This document shows positions 16,526 through 24,818 of a DNA stretch of 64,000 bases, piece after piece. Source of the stretch: Dolichospermum sp. DET69 (GTDB lineage: Bacteria; Cyanobacteriota; Cyanobacteriia; Cyanobacteriales; Nostocaceae); assembly GCA_017355425.1 (NCBI GenBank), contig CP070233.1:4993501-5057500 (forward strand). The letters run 5' to 3'. The translations under genes and the position numbers were made by a program. Positions within the stretch are counted from its first letter, which is position 1. Each line of letters begins with the position of its first letter. The notes under the pieces are model-generated. The model searched no databases, was not told the DNA's origin, and saw nothing but the letters and a program-made list of their open reading frames with translations.

Positions 16526-16867
16526 GTGAGTTATTTACCTGATTTCACTAAATTTAGTGCTTTTTTCATTCAACTACGAAAGAATATACAAAGTCATCCG
16601 TCTCCGGGAATATCTTTTTGCCTCAAATTGGCGATTAATAATTTAGCATCCTCCCTAGGGAGGATAAAAGACTGGTTAAAGTTATATATAACTGTCATCA
16701 AAGAATCCTTTAACAACAAAATTAGGAAATCTGGAATAAGTAGGTTGGCGTTAAAAATTGTCGTTGGGGCAAGGGAACAGGGAACAGGGAACAGGGAACA
16801 GGAAGAGAGTCTTGGGCGATTTTACTTTTCTTCACATACATTTAAATTTTTCGGTTCACCTACTTAG
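16526..16867 (+). CDS. Doubtful hypothetical ORF
   Basis: 113 codons with a GTG start. The first 70 residues are hydrophobic-basic without a recognisable fold. Residues about 80-95 (REQGTGNREQEE) are simply the translation of a (GGGAACA)n short tandem repeat at 16769-16802, which argues against a conserved gene. Possibly a real short gene extended into a repeat. Confidence 0.25.
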   Translation: MSYLPDFTKFSAFFIQLRKNIQSHPSPGISFCLKLAINNLASSLGRIKDWLKLYITVIKESFNNKIRKSGISRLALKIVVGAREQGTGNREQEESLGRFYFSSHTFKFFGSPT

Positions 16868-16878
16868 ATAAAAGTTAA

Positions 16879-17029
16879 GAGCTTGCAGCGGGCACTAGTT
16901 CCCTCCGGGACGCTCTCGCGTTCGCTATTCAATCTTGGGATGGGCATCCTCCCCGTCCTGATATTATTAGCAGGGCCAGATACCTGCACCACAAGAAATT
17001 TTGGGATATTCTTTTTATTTGGAAGTCTC
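16879..17029. repeat. Dispersed repeat, copy 2
   Basis: Same family as 5414-5562, 41816-41964 and 61021-61149. It has GAGCTTGCAGCGGGC, GGGATGGGCATCC, ATATTATTAGCAGGG, ACCACAAGAAATTTTGGGAT and TTGGAAGTCTC in order. The 5' part is more diverged. The remaining bases up to 17326 are the upstream region of the HetP-like gene and hold no other gene. Confidence 0.75.
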
Positions 17030-17326
17030 CAATTAGTAAATTAAGCTAAATAACTCGTAACTTGATGATACAAAAAAATTAACCTAAAAAGAGATAAAAA
17101 TACTATATAATTGCTGCTACTAAATTTATGCTTGAAAATCCAATATTCTGACAGTTAATTAAATGTAAAAAAATAAGAGCGAAAAAATCATCAAGTTAAT
17201 CAAAAAATAATTCATGCCTTGAAAGGGTAACTTTGGGTAGTCTTAAAAAAGGGTCTTTGGCTGATGAATATCAGGAAAATTCTCAAACCCATTAGATGAT
17301 TCTTATTCTAAAGAGGAGTGCATATT

Positions 17327-17548
17327 ATGAGTCAAAATTTTAGCGGTTATCATTCATCTGTTAACAAAAAAATTAAGACTGAACAAATAGAACAAATAAT
17401 CAAAGCAATTATGGCAGGAAAATATTCTTGGGCTTGTGTTCTAGTTTTACAATTTGCTGGTTATAATCCTATGGACTATATACCCTATCGTACTTATATC
17501 AGATTACTTAAAACTAACTGCTTACTTGGTAATTCTCAGCAAAATTAA
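17327..17548 (+). CDS. HetP-family protein (heterocyst commitment family)
   Basis: 73 residues from MSQNFSGYHSSVNKK. The ATG at 17327 has an AGAGGAG ribosome binding site; a GTG at 17318 lies inside that site and is rejected. The core IEQIIKAIMAGKYSWACVLV then LQFAGYNPMDYIPYRTYIRL is the HetP-family signature. In Anabaena, HetP and its paralogues control commitment to heterocyst differentiation downstream of HetR. Several paralogues are usual per genome, and I cannot say which this is. Its presence supports a heterocystous host. Confidence 0.8.
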   Translation: MSQNFSGYHSSVNKKIKTEQIEQIIKAIMAGKYSWACVLVLQFAGYNPMDYIPYRTYIRLLKTNCLLGNSQQN

Positions 17549-17699
17549 CCACCTATCAGAAAAGTGGACAGATTTGATTGAAAATCACAGTAGTTGGGGT
17601 TTTAAACCTGGATTTGTGAGAATTTTTTCTAAAAAATAAAGAAAAATAAAAAGGAAGGTGAAGATACATCAAAAAATTGATTACTAATATGCAGATTTT

Positions 17700-18575
17700 A
17701 TGAGCTACCCAACCACAATTTATAATCATCAAATGCAAGCAATTATTAAAGAAATTGTGTGGCATAAAAAACTAGAAGTTGCCCAAATGCAACAAGATAT
17801 GTCTTGGGCTTCCTTGCAACGTCAGTTAACTGCTGCTCCTACTGTCCGGGACTTTTTGACGGCTTTGCAGTTGAGTATTTATAAACCTAGTTTAATTGCA
17901 GAAGTGAAAAAAGCATCACTTTATCATAGTGTAATTAGACCAGATTTTGACCCAGTTACTATTGCTCAAGCCTATAAACGAGGCGGAGCATCTTGTGTAG
18001 CTGTTGTCACTGATCAAAAGTTTTTTCATGGTGGTTTCGATCATCTCCGGGCTATTAGATGTCGGGTAGGAATACCTCTACTTTGCAAAGATTTTATCAT
18101 TGATCCTTGCCAAATTTATTTAGCCCGTTCGGCTGGTGCAGATGCGATATCATTAATTGCTGCTATTCTTACAGACAGGCAATTACAAAACTTTTTACGA
18201 GTGATTCATTACTTAGGCATGAATGCTGTAATCGAAGTTCATAACTTAAATGATTTGGACAGAGTTCTCGCATTAGCAGATGTCAGGATAGTTTCCATTA
18301 ATAACCAAAATTTAGGTGATTTTAGCATCAATATTCACACAACTGAGGAATTATTGGCAACCAGGCGATCGCAACTGCAAAAATTAGGAATTTTAGTGAT
18401 CAGTGAATCGGGAATAGAAACTGCTGATGATTTATCTCTAATGGCTGAAGCTGGTGTTCAAACAGTGATCATCGGAGAATCTTTACTCAAAGAACATGAT
18501 TTAGAACTAGCTGTAAAAAATTTACTCCAATCCAAATTTCCCATTCATTACTCAGAGAAATTAGAGATTGGGTAG
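17700..18575 (+). CDS. trpC: Indole-3-glycerol phosphate synthase paralogue, divergent loop
   Basis: 291 residues with a TIM-barrel IGPS fold, which converts CdRP to indole-3-glycerol phosphate in tryptophan synthesis. Catalytic residues of the family are recognisable: E and K in IAEVKKAS, K in LLCKDFIIDP, E in AVIEVHN, N in SINNQNL, S in ISESGI, and phosphate-binding GES. The usual K-A-S-P-S-K-G loop is instead KASLYHS. There is no other trp gene nearby. It is likely a second trpC copy, perhaps specialised or of reduced activity. The next gene is convergent. Confidence 0.82.
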   Translation: MSYPTTIYNHQMQAIIKEIVWHKKLEVAQMQQDMSWASLQRQLTAAPTVRDFLTALQLSIYKPSLIAEVKKASLYHSVIRPDFDPVTIAQAYKRGGASCVAVVTDQKFFHGGFDHLRAIRCRVGIPLLCKDFIIDPCQIYLARSAGADAISLIAAILTDRQLQNFLRVIHYLGMNAVIEVHNLNDLDRVLALADVRIVSINNQNLGDFSINIHTTEELLATRRSQLQKLGILVISESGIETADDLSLMAEAGVQTVIIGESLLKEHDLELAVKNLLQSKFPIHYSEKLEIG

Positions 18576-18596
18576 TAATTTATAATTACGAATTCC

Positions 18597-19619
18597 TTAT
18601 AGCAAAGGTTTCCACCAATCAGGATGACTGAGATACCATTCTACAGTTAAACGTAAACCTTCAGTAATTGTCACCGATGGAGTCCAACCAAATTCTGTTT
18701 TTAGCTTATTGGCATTAATTGCATATCTTCGATCATGTCCAGGTCTATCCTGAACAAAAGTAATTAATTTTTCCGCTGGATATACTGGTAAATTTGGTGC
18801 TAACTCATTCATAATTTCACATAAATTTTGTACCAGGCTGATATTTTCAACTTCGTTATTACCACCAATGTTATAATTTTCTCCTGGTTTTCCTTGATGG
18901 ATTACCACATCTAAAGCCCGACAGTGATCAACTACATATAACCAATCTCGAACATTTTTACCATCACCATAAATAGGTAATTCTTTACCTGTCAAAATAT
19001 GAATACACATTAGAGGAATGAGCTTTTCTGGAAATTGAAAAGCGCCATAATTGTTAGAGCAATTTGTGATAATTGTCGGTAATTTATAAGTATGATAATA
19101 AGCCCGAACTAAATGATCACTCCCAGCTTTTGAGGCTGAATAAGGACTATTGGGACTATAGGCTGTAGTTTCTGAAAATGCTGGTTCATCTGAAGTGAGA
19201 CTACCATAAACTTCATCTGTAGAAACATGAAGAAATAGGTAATTACTAGGTTGTGTATTTGCTTGCCAATGTTGACGAAAAGCTTCTAAAAGGGTAAAAG
19301 TTCCCACCACATTAGTTTGAACAAATGCAGCAGGTCCAGTAATTGAACGATCAACGTGAGACTCGGCAGCAAAATGGGCTATAGTATCTATATTTTCTTC
19401 TAACAGTAGTTTATCAACTAAAGAGCGATCGCTTATGTCTCCTTGCACAAATCGGAAATTCTCTTTTTCGGCAACCGAGGCTAAATTATGGAGATTTCCA
19501 GCGTAGGTAAGAGCATCCAACACGACTAGTCTATCATTTGGATAAGATTGACACCAATGATGGACAAAATTTGCACCAATAAACCCAGCACCCCCTGTAA
19601 CCAATAATCGTCTATTCAT
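18597..19619 (-). CDS. rfbB: dTDP-glucose 4,6-dehydratase
   Basis: 340 residues from MNRRLLVTGGAGFIG. A short-chain dehydrogenase of the extended type. NAD-binding is by TGGAGFIGANF, with HFAAESHVDRSI, a catalytic Thr-Asp-Glu in HVSTDEVYGSL and YSASKAGSDHLV (Tyr-x3-Lys). The terminal RPGHDRRYAI is characteristic of RmlB. It makes dTDP-4-keto-6-deoxyglucose for rhamnose and other deoxysugars. It is 8 bases downstream of a glycosyltransferase gene, implying a shared transcript for surface polysaccharide. Confidence 0.92.
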   Translation of the reverse strand: MNRRLLVTGGAGFIGANFVHHWCQSYPNDRLVVLDALTYAGNLHNLASVAEKENFRFVQGDISDRSLVDKLLLEENIDTIAHFAAESHVDRSITGPAAFVQTNVVGTFTLLEAFRQHWQANTQPSNYLFLHVSTDEVYGSLTSDEPAFSETTAYSPNSPYSASKAGSDHLVRAYYHTYKLPTIITNCSNNYGAFQFPEKLIPLMCIHILTGKELPIYGDGKNVRDWLYVVDHCRALDVVIHQGKPGENYNIGGNNEVENISLVQNLCEIMNELAPNLPVYPAEKLITFVQDRPGHDRRYAINANKLKTEFGWTPSVTITEGLRLTVEWYLSHPDWWKPLL

Positions 19620-19627
19620 CAAATTTC

Positions 19628-20629
19628 CTAATGACCTTGTAAATATTTCTTCTTGATTTTAGCAAATATTCTCTGTGTCAATAACTTTGCTAACCGGATT
19701 TTTGTAAAATCGGGGATTTTAGCTGAGTAATTATTTTTATAGTCAAAGAAATCATTAATTTCCGTCAAAATTACCCGCAAGCGGTGGACAATATTCTCAG
19801 TTCTATATTCTGATAACACAGTCTCTGATAAAGTCAATGATGCTGAAGATTCTAAAACTTTCAAAATCTTAGCTACATCATATTCTAAGGCATGACCAGC
19901 AATTTTATGACAATTAAATCCTGGGTCTAAATAATCAGATAATCCACCATTAACACTAGAAAAAACTTGACAACCACAGGCTAATGCTTCCATTGGTTGT
20001 AAACCAAATCCTTCGCTGACTCCTTGTAATTTCCAGTATTCCGCTGAATCATAGAGATAGACTTTAGCGCGGTTAAATAAAGCTGGTAAATTGTCTACAT
20101 AACTATCAATAACTAAGACTTGACATTTTTTTTCTAAAGCCGGAATTAAGGATTTAATTAAATATTCCGAAGATTTCCGTGTTTGGACTAAAACATCAAT
20201 ATCTCGACTTTGATGTAAATTAATAAATTCTGCACTAATTTGATTTGGTAAATAATAAAGTAGAGAATTTGGGGCTTGTTGTCCCCAATAGCCTAAAGTA
20301 TTTCTGCTAACAGTAATTATAGGAATACTAGATGGTAAATTAATTTGATAACCTGAACTGTGAGCATGATAAATTACATGATATTTTTGTAATTTAGCCG
20401 CCAACTTACCAACATCAAATCCCCAACTAATCACAAAAATTACATCATCTAAATTTTTCTCTTTTAATAAATCATCTAAAAATAATTTACCTGATTCCCG
20501 CTGACGATAAGTTACCACTTCAGCATCACAAATCTGTTGAGCTAAAGCAACTGTTTTCAACTCCGCCCAAAGACCACCACAAGCAAACTTACCATCTGTT
20601 CCCGGAACTAAAAAATAAAGTTTTCTCAT
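19628..20629 (-). CDS. Glycosyltransferase, GT-B fold (GT4-like)
   Basis: 333 residues. The C-terminal nucleotide-sugar domain has GVSEGFGLQPMEALACGCQV, i.e. the E-x7-E motif of GT4-type retaining transferases, followed by SSVNGGLSDYL. The N-terminal domain is short, with VIYHAHSSGYQI and a modified glycine-rich start (FLVPGTDGKFACGG). Donor and acceptor are not predictable. Coupling with rfbB suggests a deoxysugar-containing surface glycan (inference). The basic C-terminus (KIRLAKLLTQRIFAKIKKK) may bind membrane. Confidence 0.85.
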   Translation of the reverse strand: MRKLYFLVPGTDGKFACGGLWAELKTVALAQQICDAEVVTYRQRESGKLFLDDLLKEKNLDDVIFVISWGFDVGKLAAKLQKYHVIYHAHSSGYQINLPSSIPIITVSRNTLGYWGQQAPNSLLYYLPNQISAEFINLHQSRDIDVLVQTRKSSEYLIKSLIPALEKKCQVLVIDSYVDNLPALFNRAKVYLYDSAEYWKLQGVSEGFGLQPMEALACGCQVFSSVNGGLSDYLDPGFNCHKIAGHALEYDVAKILKVLESSASLTLSETVLSEYRTENIVHRLRVILTEINDFFDYKNNYSAKIPDFTKIRLAKLLTQRIFAKIKKKYLQGH

Positions 20630-20685
20630 AATATTAAATATCTAAAAAATTAATTGTGAACCCTTAACCCATCATAGAACTTGAA

Positions 20686-20951
20686 AAAAACCTTCTTCCT
20701 TCTTCCTTCTTCCTTCGTGTCCTTCGTTCCTTCGTGGTTCATTAACTCCTGATTGGGCGCAGACCCTGCGCCCCTACAAAGTTAATTGTAAACCTTTAGC
20801 CCATCCTCAAACTTGAAAAAAACCTACTTCCTACTTCCTTCTTCCTACTTCCTTCTTCCTTCTTCCTTCTTCCTTCTTCCTTCTTACTTCGTGTCCTTCG
20901 TTCCTTCGTGGTTCATTAACTCCTGATTGGGCGCAGACCCTGCGCCCCTAC
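20686..20951. repeat. CTTCCTT short tandem repeats with a duplicated hairpin segment
   Basis: (CTTCCTT)n arrays at 20686-20715 and 20825-20886 are each followed by the same roughly 65-bp segment (CGTGTCCTTCGTTCC...GCGCCCCTAC) ending in the hairpin GGGCGCAGACCCTGCGCCC. The whole unit is a tandem duplication with a period of about 171 bp. There is no coding content in the 324-bp gap. Confidence 0.85.
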
Positions 20952-20953
20952 GT

Positions 20954-21592
20954 TTAATCTTCCCAACATACTTTGACAAAATGACTTTCCTTACCCCAAA
21001 AATCGCGGGCAATAATAATATTTTCAACAGCTAAATTAAAAGGAATAGAAGTTGTAAGATAACGCTGAGTGAGCATTCCTAAATCCGGTGCAATTTCTGC
21101 TGCTGCTGTTGCTGCTAAACCGAAACCAATAAGTTGTTCAACTGGTCGAAATGGGAGGATAAAAGACAAAGTTGCTGCTAGTCCTGCTGTTAATAGCACA
21201 GACACAGATACATTTGTGCCACAGCGGGGATGTACAGCTAAATCCCATTCTCCACTGATAAGACGATGTTTAGCTAATGTTACTGCTCGTCGCAAATCAC
21301 TAATATTCACATCACCATAGAGAAAAAATCCCTGTTCGGTAGACAAACCACCTAATAATTCATCATCTAACGGCATCTTAGTGGTTGTTTCTGGTGGTGA
21401 ATAGGATTTTTTATTTTCTCCTAGCACCCAAACGGTAGCGTGTTCTAGAGCATGAACTTGACGTAACAGGAGGAACTCTTTCAATCCAGGGATAAAAGAT
21501 AGCTGTTGGAGTAAATCAGCATCTTGACTGGGTTGAGGTGGGATAAACTCAAAGTTAAAAGGAGACGAGTCACGATAATCAGAAGTATTCAT
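20954..21592 (-). CDS. Conserved cyanobacterial membrane protein, DUF6391-like
   Basis: 212 residues. A soluble N-terminal half contains LLRQVHALEHATVWVLGE (possible His-based metal site H-A-L-E-H) and GGLSTEQGFFLYGDV. CGTNVSVSVLLTAGLAATLS and VEQLIGFGLAATAAAEIAP follow as two membrane helices at about 128-150 and 155-172. I recall this as the DUF6391 type; function unknown. The ATG lies directly beside element B, whose terminal GCGAGGTTTT supplies the apparent ribosome binding site. Confidence 0.7.
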   Translation of the reverse strand: MNTSDYRDSSPFNFEFIPPQPSQDADLLQQLSFIPGLKEFLLLRQVHALEHATVWVLGENKKSYSPPETTTKMPLDDELLGGLSTEQGFFLYGDVNISDLRRAVTLAKHRLISGEWDLAVHPRCGTNVSVSVLLTAGLAATLSFILPFRPVEQLIGFGLAATAAAEIAPDLGMLTQRYLTTSIPFNLAVENIIIARDFWGKESHFVKVCWED

Positions 21593-21597
21593 AAAAC

Positions 21598-21843
21598 CTC
21601 GCGGTAAGTGGGAAACTCAGTTACGAAGCGTGTTGAGAGGGAAAATATACGAACAAGATTCTGAAGAGTGCGGTTTTGATCGCCTAAAAGTATTTGGCAA
21701 AAACATAATAGTTTCGCTATAATTTTAAACAAAGTAAGCACAATGCAATGCTTTAAGCGGAGTGTCTAGTGGTTGTTTGGCTCAACCTTTACGAGTGAAA
21801 ATCTCTTAAGAATCTCAATTTCTAAAGACGGTGAGAGTGTCAA
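21598..21843. mobile_element. Non-autonomous hairpin-ended element B
   Basis: GCGGTAAGTGGGAAACTCAG at the left end and TAAAGACGGTGAGAGTGTCAA at the right are inverted relative to element A. The subterminal hairpin (21616-21637) is decayed. About 246 bp with no open frame. It abuts the start codon of the DUF6391-like gene. Confidence 0.7.
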
Positions 21844-21906
21844 ATCACACTCAATTGATGAAGTGCTGTATATTTTTTAACTAGAATCATGGCAGGCTAG
21901 AAGCCC

Positions 21907-21966
21907 ACCCCACAATAAATATATAATTTTTATATAGCTTTTGTGGGGTGGGCATCCTGCTTGCCC
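21907..21966. repeat. 13-bp stem inverted repeat
   Basis: GCCCACCCCACAA and TTGTGGGGTGGGC flank an AT-rich loop of about 25 bases. It is a common cyanobacterial interspersed hairpin and lies downstream of the FKBP gene, where it could help termination. Confidence 0.7.
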
Positions 21967-21985
21967 ATTTTATATTTAGCTATCG

Positions 21986-22507
21986 CTATTTAACGCCTAA
22001 CAATTCTACGTCAAAAATTAAAGTAGCGTTGGCAGGAATAACACCACCAGCACCACGCGCACCATAACCTAAGTCTGGAGGGATAGTTAATATCCGACGG
22101 CCACCTACTTTCATTGTGCTTAGTCCTTCGTCCCAACCTTTAATTACTTGTCCTTTGCCGATTGTAAAGCTAAAGGGCTGACCGCGATCGCGTGAACTAT
22201 CAAATTTAGTGCCATTTTCTAAAGTGCCAATGTAGTGAACATTAACGGTTTGTCCAGTTTTGGGAGTTTCGCCTGTTCCCTCTACTAGTTCTACATATTT
22301 CAATCCAGAGGGGGTAGTAACAGTTTTGGCTTCAGACATAGTATTGCTCGGTATTAGAGTATTGTTTTCTTGAGTAACAGTGGTGGTTGGTTGTGTTGGG
22401 GATGATTGAGTACCTATAACAGTATCTTTGTTACCGCTAATTTGCGTAAATACTAAAACGCCAACACACACTAGCATCAACACCACGCTGAGGAAAATTC
22501 CTTTCAA
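21986..22507 (-). CDS. FKBP-type peptidyl-prolyl cis-trans isomerase
   Basis: 173 residues. An N-terminal membrane anchor or signal (IFLSVVLMLVCVGVLVFT) and a Thr/Ser-rich linker to about residue 60 precede a single FKBP domain: GLKYVELVEGTGETPKTGQT, NVHYIGTLENGTKFDSS, RGQPFSFTIGKGQVIKGWDE, and GYGARGAGGVIPANATLIFD. Key FKBP residues (Y, F, D, the VIKGW Trp, YG and F) are present. It probably acts in periplasm or thylakoid lumen as a folding catalyst. Hydrolysis-coupled or chaperone roles are not indicated. Confidence 0.93.
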   Translation of the reverse strand: MKGIFLSVVLMLVCVGVLVFTQISGNKDTVIGTQSSPTQPTTTVTQENNTLIPSNTMSEAKTVTTPSGLKYVELVEGTGETPKTGQTVNVHYIGTLENGTKFDSSRDRGQPFSFTIGKGQVIKGWDEGLSTMKVGGRRILTIPPDLGYGARGAGGVIPANATLIFDVELLGVK

Positions 22508-22586
22508 AATCAGCCCTCTTGAGTTTTAATTACTGATGATCAGATTACTGACAGAATACAAATTAGTTTAAATCAGAAATGATCTT

Positions 22587-22910
22587 TTAGCGCCACAGCT
22601 TATTTTCCAAATCCCGAACTTGACGCTCTAAACGGTCAATTCTCCCCCGTAATTCGTCTACTTCTGACTGACGGGCCACTCCCAAGTCCTGCATCATATT
22701 CCGCATTTGTCGTTGCATTTGCTCATCCCAATTGCCTTGTTCAGACTGTAACTGATGGACAAGATCATCCATTACTGCCTTAGCTTGCTCAGGATTGAGT
22801 TTACCGTCTTTTACCAGTTCATCACTAACCTCTTTCAGTTTGTCAGCAACTAAGGAAGTTGTCCCAATACCCAACATCATTAGCTGTTGCAACCAATTGT
22901 TACTATCCAT
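22587..22910 (-). CDS. Phasin-like / granule-associated helical protein
   Basis: 107 residues, almost entirely helical. It has a hydrophobic N-terminal segment (WLQQLMMLGIGTTSLVADKL), then AKAVMDDLVHQLQSEQG and a C-terminal coiled coil (EVDELRGRIDRLERQVRDLE). This pattern is that of the small phasin-like proteins annotated in cyanobacteria, which in other bacteria coat polyhydroxyalkanoate granules. No PHA genes are in the window, so the granule role is not supported here. Confidence 0.7.
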   Translation of the reverse strand: MDSNNWLQQLMMLGIGTTSLVADKLKEVSDELVKDGKLNPEQAKAVMDDLVHQLQSEQGNWDEQMQRQMRNMMQDLGVARQSEVDELRGRIDRLERQVRDLENKLWR

Positions 22911-23027
22911 ACTCCCTTCCTCTCACTTGTTGCTAAATGAACTAACCGGACTGATTCAGACTATGCTAAAAGCTTAGTAATTCTAACCTACACATTTATT
23001 TTGGCAAATTTAGTCCGTGACTCCTGG

Positions 23028-23588
23028 TTAATTCCCAATCTCTATCCATCCGTGCATTGGTGCTATGGCTTTAGTGACTGACTCAATGATGTTTGGGGGT
23101 GCTTCCGAAAGCATAACACTAGGATAAACAGCAGTTCCCCATTGGGGATGCACAAGGACATGGCATTTATTTTCAATGGCGGGATATTTAAGTAAGGCTT
23201 GTGCTACTGCTGTATCATCATGGGGTACTAACCCGGAATGAGATAGTAATGGATAACCTGTACGGGGATCTATCAGGTCTGTTAAGTATCCGCGATCGCG
23301 CAAATTAAATGCCAGATCGCAACCAAAACGCATAAATTTTTCCCGCAGCTTTTCTTTTTCTTGCTCAGTTTCTGTGGTCATTTCTTCAAGAGAATATTGT
23401 GATTGCTGTAAGACAACCATTACCCACAAAACCTGTTGCTGTTTCCAATCTGGTAATATCTGTTCGCAGTTGGCACAGATATATGGACTAGGAGTATGAA
23501 TAGAAATCTCTACTGCTTGTCCGGTTTTGCCAACTAAATAAATAGGACAGCTAGGCTCGGAAATACAAACTTTGGGATAATACACCAC
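23028..23588 (-). CDS. MMADHC (methylmalonic aciduria/homocystinuria type D)-like protein
   Basis: 186 residues. It matches the cyanobacterial proteins annotated as homologues of human MMADHC, a nitroreductase-fold partner in cobalamin trafficking. Visible landmarks: VEISIHTPSPYICANCEQIL, VLWVMVVLQQSQYSLEEM, FMRFGCDLAFNLRDRGYLTD, LIDPRTGYPLLSHSG, and HVLVHPQWGTAVYPSVMLS. Cysteines in the first half could be functional. The bacterial role is not established. cobU is also in this window but 22 kb away. Confidence 0.75.
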   Translation of the reverse strand: MVYYPKVCISEPSCPIYLVGKTGQAVEISIHTPSPYICANCEQILPDWKQQQVLWVMVVLQQSQYSLEEMTTETEQEKEKLREKFMRFGCDLAFNLRDRGYLTDLIDPRTGYPLLSHSGLVPHDDTAVAQALLKYPAIENKCHVLVHPQWGTAVYPSVMLSEAPPNIIESVTKAIAPMHGWIEIGN

Positions 23589-23807
23589 ATTTAATCGGTT
23601 TATAAAGGTTTTTAAATTTATCTTTGTTAAAAATAATAACCCTTAAATCTACAAATAAATCATCAAATTTTGGCAATATGTAGATTGGTACAATTATTTA
23701 TAGTATAACTAGAGTGATAGCTCAATCCATCAATTTTCGGTTAAAAAAGACCACTTCGTAGCTTAAGAGCCATTTTATGAAGTAAGCAAAGCCAACAATA
23801 TATTTTA

Positions 23808-24557
23808 TTAAAATGGGACATCAATCAGCATTGTTTGCCATTCACAATTATTGTGGGGATTTTCTGCGTCATGTTCCCAGTTTTGAGGATTATCATAGAT
23901 ATATTGTCTAATATTACTTAAATGTTGTTCATCCCTAATCACCGATTCATAATAATTACGTTGCCAAAAAGGAATATCAGAATTATTACGAATCCGATTA
24001 ATACATCGAGTTACAGAACATTTAAACCCATTAATAAATGAACCAAGAGAACGAGACTTCAGACATATTTTTTCAATCCGTAGGGGCTTACGGTGTAAGC
24101 CCCCTGAATGTAAGCCCCCTGAATGTAAGCCCCCTGAATGTAAGCCCCCTGAATGTAAGCCCTCTGAATGTAAGCCCCCTGAATGTAAGCCCTCTGAATG
24201 TAAGCCCCCTGAATGTAAGCCCTCTGAATGTAAGCCCCCTGAATGTAAGCCCTCTGAATGTAAGCCCTTTTTTTGATCCTCAGCCTGATTTTTAATCCAG
24301 ACAATTCCATGTAAATGATTAGGCATTAAAACCCATTCATCCAATTCAATTTCTTGACGAATTTCTGAAGATTTCAACCATTCTTGCATAACTATTTGAC
24401 CAATTTGATTTATTTGCATTTTGCCCTGCTTAATATCACCAAACCAACATTGTTTCTGATGAGTACATATCGTTACAAAATAAGCTCCAGATTGAGCATA
24501 ATTATAATCAGGAAGCCGAATTGATCGCCGGTGATGTTTTTCAGGGTCGAATTTCAT
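23808..24557 (-). CDS. REP-associated tyrosine transposase (RAYT)
   Basis: About 249 residues from the ATG at 24557. A Y1-HUH enzyme: GAYFVTICTHQKQCWFGDI, the HUH motif in LMPNHLHGIVWI, GSFINGFKCSVTRCIN, and the catalytic Tyr region RNYYESVIRDEQHLSNIRQY followed by DNP. Between HUH and Tyr modules is a 12-unit low-complexity insert GLHS(E/G), encoded by 15-bp repeats that continue from a REP hairpin inside the gene. The insert keeps the frame. RAYTs move REP hairpins, so the insert looks like a REP that landed in its own transposase gene. Activity uncertain. Confidence 0.88.
   Translation of the reverse strand: MKFDPEKHHRRSIRLPDYNYAQSGAYFVTICTHQKQCWFGDIKQGKMQINQIGQIVMQEWLKSSEIRQEIELDEWVLMPNHLHGIVWIKNQAEDQKKGLHSEGLHSGGLHSEGLHSGGLHSEGLHSGGLHSEGLHSGGLHSGGLHSGGLHSGGLHRKPLRIEKICLKSRSLGSFINGFKCSVTRCINRIRNNSDIPFWQRNYYESVIRDEQHLSNIRQYIYDNPQNWEHDAENPHNNCEWQTMLIDVPF
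24081..24270. repeat. REP hairpin plus eleven 15-bp tandem repeats inside the RAYT gene
   Basis: TAGGGGCTTACGGTGTAAGC plus CCCCT (24081-24105) is a complete REP hairpin. It is followed by eleven units of GAATGTAAGCCCCCT (variant CCTCT), each repeating the right arm of the hairpin. Long frames on the other strand and in other phases here are artefacts of the repeat. Confidence 0.9.
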
Positions 24558-24582
24558 AACCAAATCAAGAATTGTTAATGTT

Positions 24583-24782
24583 GTAGGGGCTTACGGTGTA
24601 AGCCAAATAACGCTGTAACGCAAACAATGTAAGCCCAATAACGCTGCAAACGCAAACGATGCAATCTCAATAACGCTGCAATGCAAACGATGCAAGCCCA
24701 ATAACGCTGCAAACGCAAACAGTATAAGCCCAATAACGTTTTATTATTATAGTGGGCTGGGGTTTACACCGTAAACCCCTAC
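24583..24782. repeat. REP-bounded array of 31-32-bp tandem repeats
   Basis: GTAGGGGCTTACGGTGTAAGC starts at 24583 and its near-exact inverse GGTTTACACCGTAAACCCC ends at 24782. Between them are about four and a half imperfect units of AAGCCCAATAACGCTGCAAA plus CGCAAACGATGC. There are no unique spacers, so it is not a CRISPR array. It lies just upstream of the RAYT gene. Confidence 0.85.
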
Positions 24783-24818
24783 AATAACCGGATTTGATTT
24801 CAGGGCGATAATAATCCT

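Noticed and set aside
24106-24270. CRISPR-like array of short repeats
   Set aside because: The 15-bp units are contiguous with no spacers and lie within the RAYT reading frame.
24038-24310. Open frames on both strands across the RAYT repeat (NVSPL and YIQGA repeats)
   Set aside because: They are alternative-phase translations of the 15-bp repeat and have no other coding support.
24601-24750. Second CRISPR-like array
   Set aside because: Units of 31-32 bp are directly adjacent without unique spacers and are bounded by REP sequences.
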